Assembly (NCBI GenBank): GCA_946406355.1
Contig: CAMJKI010000002.1
Coordinates: forward strand, 16,970-80,969
Length of the DNA: 64,000 bases
From: an uncultured Bacteroidales bacterium
GTDB taxonomy: Bacteria; Bacteroidota; Bacteroidia; Bacteroidales; UBA932
Direction: 5' to 3'
Shown: positions 17,035 to 25,360 of the stretch, in pieces
Layout: each line of letters begins with the position of its first letter
Numbering within the stretch: the first letter of the stretch is position 1
The notes under the pieces: model-generated
The model's input: only the letters and a program-made list of their open reading frames with translations
What the model was told of the DNA's origin: nothing
Database searches by the model: none
Position numbers and translations under genes: made by a program

Positions 17035-18149
17035 CAGTCAAAATTCGGTTTTTCCAAAGTTCCTCCAGCCTGGGTACAGTCATAACAACGGCCTAACCCC
17101 CAGCCGGGAACTTGCTGCTGGTCGGCATTGGTGATAAAATCTATCGGCTCATAACCCAAGTTATACATGTCCAGGTATAAGGATTCTTCCACTTCCATCA
17201 AACTCTTTTCAGGAACCCGCCATTTGTTAAACCTGTCATCCATGGAAACCTCTTTTACTACCACTCGGGAAATGTTTACATAACCGTAAACCTTGCTGTC
17301 CGGATTGTCTTCACAATATACGTTTCCACGCACTTCGCCGGGTTCGGGAGAGAAAAGGTTTCCGCCTATGGATGCGTTATCCTCCAGCATTTTCCTGTAC
17401 AGATACTGCTCTGGCGTAAGGTTCCACAATTTAACCCGCGCGTGGTATTCCCTGTGGTTGCGGTTATTGTTCCGGCCAAAGCTGCTGACGGAATAATTAG
17501 TAACCTTTCCGCCCAAGGAAGAGTAATCTATCATTACCTGGGCGTTGGAATTCAGTTTGCGCCAACACCAATAGAAACGGGTATCCGGATTGATGATGAC
17601 GGATACCTTCTGAGTTTCCGGATCAAATTTCAGATTCTTAATAAAATCGGAATGGAAATTCCATATTTCATCAATTACAGCCGCTGCGTAGCCGCTTCCG
17701 CTGCCATTGTCTTCCATGGAAATATTCACATAAACCTGCGTATCATCGGCCTGTATGGAAAGATCGGTAATTGTGGGCGGGGCCACCGGATCTATCCATT
17801 CGGAACGATAGGTTTTGCCTCCACAGATAACGGTCAATCTGTATTTTCCATCATAATTGGATGTAAAAGCCGGTATTGAATAGTTTCCATTGCTGCCCGT
17901 TGCCGGATAGGTGTGTCCGGCTTCATCTTCCATATATACATCTGCGGAAGGTCTTCCGCCCGCAACAGCGTGTTGTCCAACCTGAAGCGGCTGAAGATAG
18001 GAAAGCCTGATTGTAGAAGTATAGCCCAGTAAAAGATTGGCATCAATTACCAGAGAAGATTGATCGTCAATATCTTCCAAATCTACGGAGAAGGGATACA
18101 CACAGCCCGCAAGCAAGGAGACTGTTATCAGTAAACAAAACTTCTTCAT
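17034..18149 (-). CDS. DUF4249-type lipoprotein
   Basis: This 371-residue lipoprotein has lipobox LAGC (Cys16). The mature start, VYPFSVDLEDIDDQSSLVIDANLLLGYTSTIRLSYLQPL, is typical of DUF4249 proteins, which are regularly encoded next to TonB-dependent receptors in Bacteroidota. Residues about 70-120 (ADVYMEDEAGHTYPATGSNGNYSIPAFTSNYDGKYRLTVICGGKTYRSEW) look like an Ig-like fold. The C-terminal part ends in WGLGRCYDCTQAGGTLEKPNF. It starts 3 nt after the receptor stop and overlaps the next gene by 1 nt. The likely role is a surface or periplasmic partner of the receptor; no ligand is known. Confidence 0.88.
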   Translation of the reverse strand: MKKFCLLITVSLLAGCVYPFSVDLEDIDDQSSLVIDANLLLGYTSTIRLSYLQPLQVGQHAVAGGRPSADVYMEDEAGHTYPATGSNGNYSIPAFTSNYDGKYRLTVICGGKTYRSEWIDPVAPPTITDLSIQADDTQVYVNISMEDNGSGSGYAAAVIDEIWNFHSDFIKNLKFDPETQKVSVIINPDTRFYWCWRKLNSNAQVMIDYSSLGGKVTNYSVSSFGRNNNRNHREYHARVKLWNLTPEQYLYRKMLEDNASIGGNLFSPEPGEVRGNVYCEDNPDSKVYGYVNISRVVVKEVSMDDRFNKWRVPEKSLMEVEESLYLDMYNLGYEPIDFITNADQQQVPGWGLGRCYDCTQAGGTLEKPNFD

Positions 18150-18152
18150 AGC

Positions 18153-21100
18153 CTAAAACAGAATATTAATATTCACATAAGGAATCTGCGTGGCAAACAC
18201 AGAGAGCATATACCCTTTGACGGAACCGTTGGAATCGGCCTTGAAAAATACCGAATAAGGGTTTTTTCGGCCGGTCACGTTGTACACGCCGATTGTGAAA
18301 GTGGTGTGAATCCAATTGGTTTTCTTGTGTCCGGGATCTATATTGAAGGCCAGATCCAGGCGGAAGTAATCCGGTATCCGGTATCCGTTGCGCTCGGAAT
18401 AAGCCAGCCTGTAGGCTCCGCCCAACTGGTATTTACCCACCGGAACCGTTACCGGGCGTCCGGTAGAATAATCCATATTCACCGACACGCTGTATCGGTG
18501 CGTAATGGCCCAGTTGGCCACCAACTTTACCTCGTGCGGTTTGTCGTAGGGAGCATTGTACCAGTCTCCGCCGGAAAGCGTTTCATAACCCCGGTCCTCC
18601 ATCACTTTATAGCGGGAGCGGGAATAGCAGTAACTGAGCCAACCCGTGAGTTTTCCGGTGGTCTTTTTTATCATAGCCTCCACACCATAAGCCCTTCCAT
18701 ACACAGGCAGCAAATCATCGGCCAGGTTTTCATTCATGGAAAGCGTTGCACCGGGTTTGTAATCCAGGGCATTAGACATCTGCTTATAATAACCTTCCAC
18801 GGAAAAATCTATTCCACTGCCCATGTGTGTCCAATATACACCCGCCGCTGCCTGCCAGCCTGTTGTGGGTGCAATGGAAGAATCACTCAATTTCCAAGTA
18901 TCCATGGGAGAAACCGATGAGGTATTGGAAATGAGATGAATATACTGCCGCATGGTATTCAGTCCAGCCTTGAAGGAAAGGTTCGGCTGCGGGGAATAAC
19001 GGGCACTCAAACGCACTTCCGGCCCCAAGTAGAACTTGGAAGGATTCAAAAAAAGGAAAGATGACAGGCGTAAGCCGCCTTCAAGGGACAACTTTTCCTG
19101 CACTTGCCAGGTATCAGATACATAAAAGGCAGGCTCTATGGCGAATTCCCGTTGTAAAGAACGGGCCTGAATGCCTGAACGCTCACCATAGGGCAGCATA
19201 ATGCCGGGCTCCATTGCATATCCTACTACGTCCAAACCATACTCAAGCAGATGATTATTTAACGGAGCAGCAAAATGACTGCGAAGAAAAGCCTGGCGTA
19301 TATAGGTATCCAAATCGAATGCACCTTCTTCCCAGGAATGGATACCGGTACGGTTGCCATACTGGTCATAACCCACCGTTACGGAAAAAGCCTTCCCATC
19401 GGCCTCTTTATGACGGAATGCAGCCGATGCATTAATATTAGTATAACGGAAAGTAGTGTCGCCATTAAAAGCAAAGCGGTCTGTAGCAAAGTATCCATTC
19501 AGTTGCAGACTGTTCTCGCTGTTAAAGTTATGGGTTATTCCGGCATTCACATCCGTGAAACCGGCACTTCCGCCACTGTAATAGCTGTCTTTGGGAAGAA
19601 GCTTAAGAAGCCAGTCCGAATAAGTTGTCCTGGCACCTATAATAAAGCTGGTCTTTTTAGAACCCAGGGGTCCTTCCAAATGTAAACGGCTGGTAAGTAA
19701 TCCAATACCCAAAGAACCTTGTACTTTATCCGTATTTCCCTCCTTGGACTTGACGGCTAAAACGGAAGAAATCCTGCCTCCATACTGCGCAGGAATGGAA
19801 CTTTTATAAAGCTCTACATCCTCAATGATATCGGGATTAAATGCCGAGAATATACCAAACAAATGCGAAGGATTATAAATGGTATTCCCGTTAAAAAGAA
19901 TCAGATTCTGGTCCTGTGAACCGCCGCGCACATTAAAACCGCCGGAAGCTTCGCCCACCGTTTTTACACCCGGAAGCGTAAGAACGGCTTTCAAAATATC
20001 CCCTTCTCCAAAAGCCGACGGAATTTTATTCATGGTTCGGATATTCACTTTTTCCACTCCCATGGTGGTTGTCCGGTGATTGGCCATACTTTGGGCCGAT
20101 ACCACCGAAGCCTTCAGCAGTTCCACTTTATCCGGAAGCTCTATATTCAGGGAACCGTCACTGCGTAAATCTACCCTGATATCCATATCCTCCTTGGCTT
20201 CGTAACTGAAATGCATCACATTGTCGCCAGAAGGCAGAATAATGGAATAATAACCATTAGCGTCCGACCGCGCATAAGTAGAAGTCTGGTCATCAAAAAT
20301 AACGGCTCCATAAAGCGGGTCTCCTGTCTCCAAATCGCTTACTCTACCACTTACTTTTACTTTTTCGCCGCCTTTTCCACTGCCGACTACATATGTTTTA
20401 TTTCTATAACTGACGTTAATATTAGTATTCGAACCTGTATTCTCTGTCTGTTTATCTACATTCGAAAAATAGCCTTCCGGAAGACCCAGTCCTTCCGGCC
20501 TTTCATTAACTACAACTACACTGGCCGGCGTATCCTTTCCCTTCCAGAAACCCAGTTTATCGGCCAGAATAGAATTATAACTTGAAGAATCATTAAGAAT
20601 CCTTCTATATGCACTCTTCCCCAGTTTTACAACCTTTCCATCAACAATGCCGTAATACTTTTCCTGTTTGGAAAAAAAATTGGTCAACGAGTAGTTATAA
20701 TCGGGGTCATAATAGCCGATATCCTGGCCATTATGGTTCCCGACACGGGATGTAAATACCTTTTTTACTTGTCTGAAAAGAGGAACTTTTCCGTCTTTAA
20801 CCAGTTCAAAATAACCTTCGGGAGCATCTGAATATTCCAAATACTGAAGATTCAGAAACAAATGCTCTCCCATGGTAAAATAGTTTACCCATTCCCTGAA
20901 CAATACAACGCCGGACACATTCTCCGACACCTTTACCTGTAATTCCTGTTTGGAAGCGTCAAGGTTTACCAAAACATTTTCATACAGTTTTCCGTTATAG
21001 TAAACAGATCCCCTCTGAAACTGCTTTCCTTCCAAATAATAGGTTCCATTGTATTGATAAGGATACTGAACCGGCAGTTTTCCCCTGTATAAAGTGGAAA

Positions 21101-21203
21101 GCGGGCCCGCCTCCTGCATATACTGGCTGTTTTCAGTCTGCGCAAATAATGATAAACAACCAATAATAGATAATAATATTACTGATACCCATCTGTATTT
21201 CAT
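18153..21203 (-). CDS. TonB-dependent receptor with long N-terminal extension (DUF4249 partner type)
   Basis: The 1016-residue product starts at the ATG at 21203 (MKYRWVSVILLSIIGCLSLFAQ); the ORF track adds ten residues encoded in the promoter. After the signal there is an unusual region of about 260 residues (GSVYYNGKLYENVLVNL, VVLFREWVNYFTMGEHLFLNL) before the carboxypeptidase regulatory-like domain (about 282-355). The plug follows (about 380-490: KIPSAFGEGDILKAVLTLPGV, GGFNVRGGSQDQNLILFNG, IPAQYGGRISSVLAVKSKEGN), then the barrel. The plug belongs to the group that pairs with DUF4249 lipoproteins, and one is encoded next. The start codon is 4 nt from a -7 box, implying a leaderless transcript. 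The substrate is unknown. Confidence 0.92.
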   Translation of the reverse strand: MKYRWVSVILLSIIGCLSLFAQTENSQYMQEAGPLSTLYRGKLPVQYPYQYNGTYYLEGKQFQRGSVYYNGKLYENVLVNLDASKQELQVKVSENVSGVVLFREWVNYFTMGEHLFLNLQYLEYSDAPEGYFELVKDGKVPLFRQVKKVFTSRVGNHNGQDIGYYDPDYNYSLTNFFSKQEKYYGIVDGKVVKLGKSAYRRILNDSSSYNSILADKLGFWKGKDTPASVVVVNERPEGLGLPEGYFSNVDKQTENTGSNTNINVSYRNKTYVVGSGKGGEKVKVSGRVSDLETGDPLYGAVIFDDQTSTYARSDANGYYSIILPSGDNVMHFSYEAKEDMDIRVDLRSDGSLNIELPDKVELLKASVVSAQSMANHRTTTMGVEKVNIRTMNKIPSAFGEGDILKAVLTLPGVKTVGEASGGFNVRGGSQDQNLILFNGNTIYNPSHLFGIFSAFNPDIIEDVELYKSSIPAQYGGRISSVLAVKSKEGNTDKVQGSLGIGLLTSRLHLEGPLGSKKTSFIIGARTTYSDWLLKLLPKDSYYSGGSAGFTDVNAGITHNFNSENSLQLNGYFATDRFAFNGDTTFRYTNINASAAFRHKEADGKAFSVTVGYDQYGNRTGIHSWEEGAFDLDTYIRQAFLRSHFAAPLNNHLLEYGLDVVGYAMEPGIMLPYGERSGIQARSLQREFAIEPAFYVSDTWQVQEKLSLEGGLRLSSFLFLNPSKFYLGPEVRLSARYSPQPNLSFKAGLNTMRQYIHLISNTSSVSPMDTWKLSDSSIAPTTGWQAAAGVYWTHMGSGIDFSVEGYYKQMSNALDYKPGATLSMNENLADDLLPVYGRAYGVEAMIKKTTGKLTGWLSYCYSRSRYKVMEDRGYETLSGGDWYNAPYDKPHEVKLVANWAITHRYSVSVNMDYSTGRPVTVPVGKYQLGGAYRLAYSERNGYRIPDYFRLDLAFNIDPGHKKTNWIHTTFTIGVYNVTGRKNPYSVFFKADSNGSVKGYMLSVFATQIPYVNINILF

Positions 21204-21207
21204 GATA

Positions 21208-21215
21208 CAAAAGTA
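21208..21215 (-). promoter_or_regulatory. -7 element of the TonB receptor operon
   Basis: On the - strand this reads TACTTTTG, matching TAnnTTTG. Only TATC separates it from the ATG at 21203. Confidence 0.65.
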
Positions 21216-21224
21216 TATAAAAAA

Positions 21225-21249
21225 AGGTTCCACCCAAAGGATGGAACCT
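21225..21249 (-). terminator. Intrinsic terminator of the frdAB operon
   Basis: AGGTTCCA (21225-21232) and TGGAACCT (21242-21249) form an 8-bp stem with a 9-nt loop. On the - strand it is followed by a run of seven T. It lies 21 nt after the frdB stop and directly upstream of the next promoter. Confidence 0.85.
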
Positions 21250-21270
21250 AATTTTAAAAGAAATTTAATA

Positions 21271-22014
21271 TTACTCGCTGAAACGGGCTTTCAGATATTC
21301 GCGGTTCAGGCGGGCAATATGGTCGATGGTAACATGCTTGGGGCACTCCATCTCGCAAGCGCGGGTGTTGGTGCAGTTACCAAAGCCCAGTTCGTCCATC
21401 TTGGCCACCATGGCACGGGCGCGGCGGGCAGCTTCCGGCTTACCCTGAGGCAGCAGCGCCAGGGAACTTACACGGGCAGCCACAAACAGCATGGCCGATC
21501 CATTCTTACAGGTAGCCACACAGGCACCGCAACCTACGCAGGCGGCTGCATCCATGGACAGTTCGGCATCGTCGTGCGGAATCAGCTGAGTATTACCGTC
21601 CTGGGCACTGCCGGCACGTACGGTGATAAAACCGCCGGCCTGCATTATCTTGTCGAAGGCACTACGGTCTACCACCAGATCCTTGATGACAGGGAAAGCG
21701 CCGCTGCGCCAAGGCTCCACGGTAATGGTTGCACCGGGTTTGAAGTGACGCATGAACAGCTGGCAGGTAGTAACCTGGTCGTCCGGACCATGAGCGCGAC
21801 CGTCAATATACAGCGAGCAGGCACCGCAGATGCCCTCACGGCAGTCGTGGTCGAAGGCAATGGGTTCCACACCCTTGCGAATGAGCTGATCATTAAGGAT
21901 ATCCAGCATTTCGAGGAACGATGCATCTTCCTCCACATCCGTAACGTGGTAGGTCTCGAAATGGCCTTTTGCTTTAGCGTTCTTCTGACGCCATACTTTC
22001 ACATTATATTCCAT
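21271..22014 (-). CDS. frdB: Fumarate reductase/succinate dehydrogenase iron-sulfur subunit
   Basis: This subunit passes electrons between the membrane quinone site and the flavoprotein. The [2Fe-2S] site is visible as [16 protein letters not shown] with a later Cys in TTCQLF. The other clusters are in [18 protein letters not shown] and [18 protein letters not shown]. Length is 247 residues, normal for the type found in Bacteroides. It lies 8 nt after frdA. Whether the enzyme runs as fumarate reductase or succinate dehydrogenase cannot be decided from sequence; fumarate respiration is usual in anaerobic Bacteroidales. Confidence 0.93.
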   Translation of the reverse strand: MEYNVKVWRQKNAKAKGHFETYHVTDVEEDASFLEMLDILNDQLIRKGVEPIAFDHDCREGICGACSLYIDGRAHGPDDQVTTCQLFMRHFKPGATITVEPWRSGAFPVIKDLVVDRSAFDKIMQAGGFITVRAGSAQDGNTQLIPHDDAELSMDAAACVGCGACVATCKNGSAMLFVAARVSSLALLPQGKPEAARRARAMVAKMDELGFGNCTNTRACEMECPKHVTIDHIARLNREYLKARFSE

Positions 22015-22022
22015 AATCGGGA

Positions 22023-23972
22023 TTAGTCTTTATAGTTACGGGTTGCTATCTTAATATTCTCATACTTAAGCGGTTCCTTGTGCAGTTCAGGCTCCTTGCC
22101 CTCACCCTTGTATTCCCAGGCGCCCACATACATGAAGTTTTCGTCGTCACGCTTGGTTTCGCCTTCCTCGGTTTGCATCTCCTCGCGGAAATGGCCGCCG
22201 CAGGATTCCTTGCGGTTAAGGGCGTCGCGGGCCATCAGTTCACCAATATCAAAGAAATCTGCCAAACGCAGGGCTTTCTCCAGTTCCTGGTTGAATTCCT
22301 CATTGGTACCGGGCACACGCACGGTTTTCCAGAATTCTTCGCGCAGGGCTTTGATTTCTTCAATACCCTTCTTAAGACCTGCCTCGTTACGGGCCATACC
22401 CACATACTCCCACATAATGTGGCCGAGTTTCTTGTGCAGGCTGTCCACGGTTTCCGTTCCCTTTACGGCAAAGAGTTTGGTAATACGCTCCTTCACTGCT
22501 TTTTCGGCCTCTTCAAATTCGGGAGCATTAGTGTCCGTCTTAGGCTCGGCAAACTTATGCGAAAGGTAATCGCCAATGGTGTAAGGCAGAATGAAATAGC
22601 CGTCGGCCAGACCCTGCATGAGGGCCGATGCGCCCAGACGGTTTCCGCCGTGGTCGGAGAAGTTGGCTTCGCCGATGGCGTACAGGCCAGGGATGGTGGT
22701 CTGCAGGTCGTAGTCTACCCAGAGGCCGCCCATGGTGTAGTGGATGGCCGGATAAATCATCATCGGCTCTTCCCAAGGAGAAGAAGAAGTGATCTTCTCA
22801 TACATGTCGAAGAGGTTGCCGTAGCGCTCCTGCACCCGCTGGTGACCCAGACGCTTGATGGCATCGGCAAAGTCCAGGAACACGGCCAGACCCGTTTCGT
22901 TTACGCCGAAGCCTGCATCGCAGCGCTCCTTGGCGGCACGGGAAGCCACGTCACGGGGAACCAGGTTGCCGAAGGCCGGATAACGGCGCTCCAGATAGTA
23001 ATCACGATCCTCATCCGGAATCTGGGAAGGTTTTATTTCGTGCTTGCGCAACTTCATCACATCCTCCATCTTCTTGGGCACCCAGATGCGGCCGTCGTTA
23101 CGCAGACTCTCAGACATCAGCGTAAGTTTGCACTGCTGGTCTCCGTGAACCGGAATACAGGTGGGGTGAATCTGGGCAAAGCAGGGATTGGCAAAGAAAG
23201 CGCCCTTGCGGTAGGCCTGCATGGCGGCCGATCCGTTGGAATTCATGGCGTTGGTAGAAAGGAAATAGGTATTTCCATAACCGCCGGTAGCCAGAACCAC
23301 GGCATGGGCGCCGAAGCGCTCAATTTCACCGGTTACCAGGTTACGGGCAATGATACCCTTGGCCTGACCGTTGATGATAACCAGATCCAGCATCTCGTGC
23401 CGGGGATAGCTCTTTACGGTGCCGGCGGCAATTTCCTTGTTCAGGGAAGCGTATGCACCCAGCAGCAGCTGCTGACCGGTTTGTCCGCGGGCATAGAAAG
23501 TACGGCTTACCTGCACACCGCCGAAGGAACGGTTGGCCAGATAGCCGCCGTATTCACGGGCAAAAGGAACGCCCTGTGCCACACACTGGTCGATGATGGC
23601 GGCACTAACCTCGGCCAGACGATAAACGTTGGCTTCGCGGGAACGATAGTCACCACCTTTGATGGTGTCGTAGAACAGACGGTAGATGGAGTCGTTGTCG
23701 TTCTGATAGTTCTTGGCAGCATTGATACCACCCTGGGCGGCGATGGAATGCGCCCGGCGGGGAGAGTCGCTGATGCAGAAAATCTTGACGTTATATCCCA
23801 GCTCGCCCAGAGAGGCAGCTGCGGAAGCTCCGCCAAGACCGGTACCTACCACAATCACTTCCAGTTTCCGCTTGTTGTTGGGAGAAACAATCCGGATTTC
23901 GGCTTTACGCTTGGACCATTTTTCGGCAAGAGGTCCTTCCGGAATCTTGGAAATAAGTTTAGAATCGGCCAT
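22023..23972 (-). CDS. frdA: Fumarate reductase/succinate dehydrogenase flavoprotein subunit
   Basis: This is the catalytic FAD subunit interconverting fumarate and succinate. The N-terminal dinucleotide fold is [22 protein letters not shown]. The covalent-flavin region [20 protein letters not shown] contains the expected His. The substrate loop [10 protein letters not shown] and the segment [38 protein letters not shown] are conserved. Length is 649 residues. The cytochrome b subunit gene that usually precedes frdA in Bacteroidota is missing: only 78 nt separate frdA from ruvB. A -7 box lies 28 nt upstream of the start. Confidence 0.94.
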   Translation of the reverse strand: MADSKLISKIPEGPLAEKWSKRKAEIRIVSPNNKRKLEVIVVGTGLGGASAAASLGELGYNVKIFCISDSPRRAHSIAAQGGINAAKNYQNDNDSIYRLFYDTIKGGDYRSREANVYRLAEVSAAIIDQCVAQGVPFAREYGGYLANRSFGGVQVSRTFYARGQTGQQLLLGAYASLNKEIAAGTVKSYPRHEMLDLVIINGQAKGIIARNLVTGEIERFGAHAVVLATGGYGNTYFLSTNAMNSNGSAAMQAYRKGAFFANPCFAQIHPTCIPVHGDQQCKLTLMSESLRNDGRIWVPKKMEDVMKLRKHEIKPSQIPDEDRDYYLERRYPAFGNLVPRDVASRAAKERCDAGFGVNETGLAVFLDFADAIKRLGHQRVQERYGNLFDMYEKITSSSPWEEPMMIYPAIHYTMGGLWVDYDLQTTIPGLYAIGEANFSDHGGNRLGASALMQGLADGYFILPYTIGDYLSHKFAEPKTDTNAPEFEEAEKAVKERITKLFAVKGTETVDSLHKKLGHIMWEYVGMARNEAGLKKGIEEIKALREEFWKTVRVPGTNEEFNQELEKALRLADFFDIGELMARDALNRKESCGGHFREEMQTEEGETKRDDENFMYVGAWEYKGEGKEPELHKEPLKYENIKIATRNYKD

Positions 23973-24000
23973 ATAATTAATAAATTGTGTTTCTATTTGA

Positions 24001-24008
24001 CAAAAATA
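24001..24008 (-). promoter_or_regulatory. -7 element upstream of frdA
   Basis: On the - strand this reads TATTTTTG, 28 nt before the frdA ATG. No good -33 TTTG is seen at normal spacing. Confidence 0.6.
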
Positions 24009-24050
24009 AGCATTTTTCGTGAATAAATTATGAAAAATGAGGACTATTCC

Positions 24051-25088
24051 TTAAAATAGCGTATTGTCTTCGGGATTATACTTACGCTGCACAAGATAGG
24101 ATTCCAGTCCCAAATGCTTATATGCCAGTTCGGTTGCCACCCGGCCCCGTTGCGTACGGATTATAAATCCTTCCTTTATGAGGAAAGGTTCATACACCTC
24201 TTCCAGGGTTCCACTGTCTTCACTTACAGAAGTAGCCAGCGTGCCGATGCCCACCGGACCTCCCTTGAAGTTGACGATGAGCGTCCTGAGTATCTTATTG
24301 TCTATACCGTCCAGTCCCCGCTTGTCTATCTTGAGTTTGTTAAGGGCAAAACGCGTGATTTCCAGGTTGATGCGTCCGTCTCCCAGCACCTGGGCAAAAT
24401 CCCGTACCCGCCTTAGCAGCGCATTGGCTATACGCGCAGTACCCCTGCTCCTGAGAGCAATTTCCATAGCCGCATCCTCATCAATATCCAAAGCCAGTAT
24501 CTTGGCACTGCGTATTACAATATTCTTCAAATCGTTAACATCGTAATACTCCAAGGCACAGGTAATTCCAAAACGGGCCCTGAGCGGGGCAGTTAATAAT
24601 CCGCTACGGGTAGTTGCACCCACCAGGGTAAAGGGATTCAAGGCAATTCTCACCGACCTGGCTCCCGGCCCCTTGTCTATCATGATATCTATCACATAGT
24701 CCTCCATGGCCGAGTACAGGTACTCTTCCACTTCCGGAGAAAGCCGATGGATTTCGTCTATAAAAAGAACGTCTCCCGTTTCCAGCGAGGTGAGCAGTCC
24801 GGCCAGATCGCCCGGTTTATCCAGCACCGGCCCGGAAGTCACCTTCATTTTTACCCCCATCTCGTTGGCAATAATATGAGCCAGGGTGGTTTTACCCAGT
24901 CCGGGAGGCCCGTGGAACAGCACATGATCCAAAGCTTCCTTCCTGAGTTTGGCGGCCTTAATATATATCCTCAGGTTGGATACAATTTCACTCTGTCCGG
25001 TGAAGTCGTCCAGTTCCTGCGGCCTTATTATTCCGTCAAATTCACTATCTTTGCGGTCTACTGTGCTATGTGGGTCGAATTCGTTCAT
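24051..25088 (-). CDS. ruvB: Holliday junction branch migration ATPase RuvB
   Basis: RuvB is the hexameric AAA+ motor that drives branch migration with RuvA. Walker A is [17 protein letters not shown], Walker [11 protein letters not shown], sensor 1 [11 protein letters not shown], and the C-terminal winged helix holds [15 protein letters not shown]. The N-terminus [18 protein letters not shown] is the family hallmark. Length is 345 residues, as usual. It begins just left of the candidate replication origin and is transcribed away from it. A -7 box lies 24 nt before the start. Confidence 0.97.
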   Translation of the reverse strand: MNEFDPHSTVDRKDSEFDGIIRPQELDDFTGQSEIVSNLRIYIKAAKLRKEALDHVLFHGPPGLGKTTLAHIIANEMGVKMKVTSGPVLDKPGDLAGLLTSLETGDVLFIDEIHRLSPEVEEYLYSAMEDYVIDIMIDKGPGARSVRIALNPFTLVGATTRSGLLTAPLRARFGITCALEYYDVNDLKNIVIRSAKILALDIDEDAAMEIALRSRGTARIANALLRRVRDFAQVLGDGRINLEITRFALNKLKIDKRGLDGIDNKILRTLIVNFKGGPVGIGTLATSVSEDSGTLEEVYEPFLIKEGFIIRTQRGRVATELAYKHLGLESYLVQRKYNPEDNTLF

Positions 25089-25112
25089 AAAATCAGCGAT
25101 TCAATTCAAGTA

Positions 25113-25120
25113 CAAATATA
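25113..25120 (-). promoter_or_regulatory. -7 element of ruvB
   Basis: On the - strand this reads TATATTTG, 24 nt before the ruvB ATG, at the edge of the AT-rich origin candidate. Confidence 0.6.
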
Positions 25121-25360
25121 GTCTTTTTATTTTTAAGATTGTTGTTTTTAATAATACGGTTAATAAGTTGATAACTTATATTAATTAATTGAAAATCTTT
25201 TAATTATATATAGTAAAAGTTTGTTGAAAACATAGAAATTCCGGGTTGATAAACTATGAATAACCGGTCAGGCTAAAACTGTTCTAATTATCAACACACT
25301 TATAAACAGGGTTATCAACAGGTTATCAACCGGCAAAAATGGGAAAATGTTGATAAGTGA
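25121..25360. other. Candidate chromosomal replication origin (AT-rich with DnaA-box-like cluster)
   Basis: The octamer TTATCAAC, close to the DnaA box TTATCCACA, occurs six times in about 190 bp. It is on the + strand at 25288, 25312 and 25323, and as GTTGATAA at 25167, 25245 and 25349. Chance expectation for one octamer on both strands of such a stretch is below 0.01. The left part (25110-25260) is strongly AT-rich and could be the unwinding element. Flanking genes point away on both sides (ruvB leftward, mfd rightward). dnaA is not in the window. The last box lies in the first codons of mfd. Confidence 0.7.

Noticed and set aside
22080-24026. 648-codon + strand ORF antisense to frdA
   Set aside because: frdA is certain from its flavin motifs; the antisense product has no domain and a codon-shadow composition.
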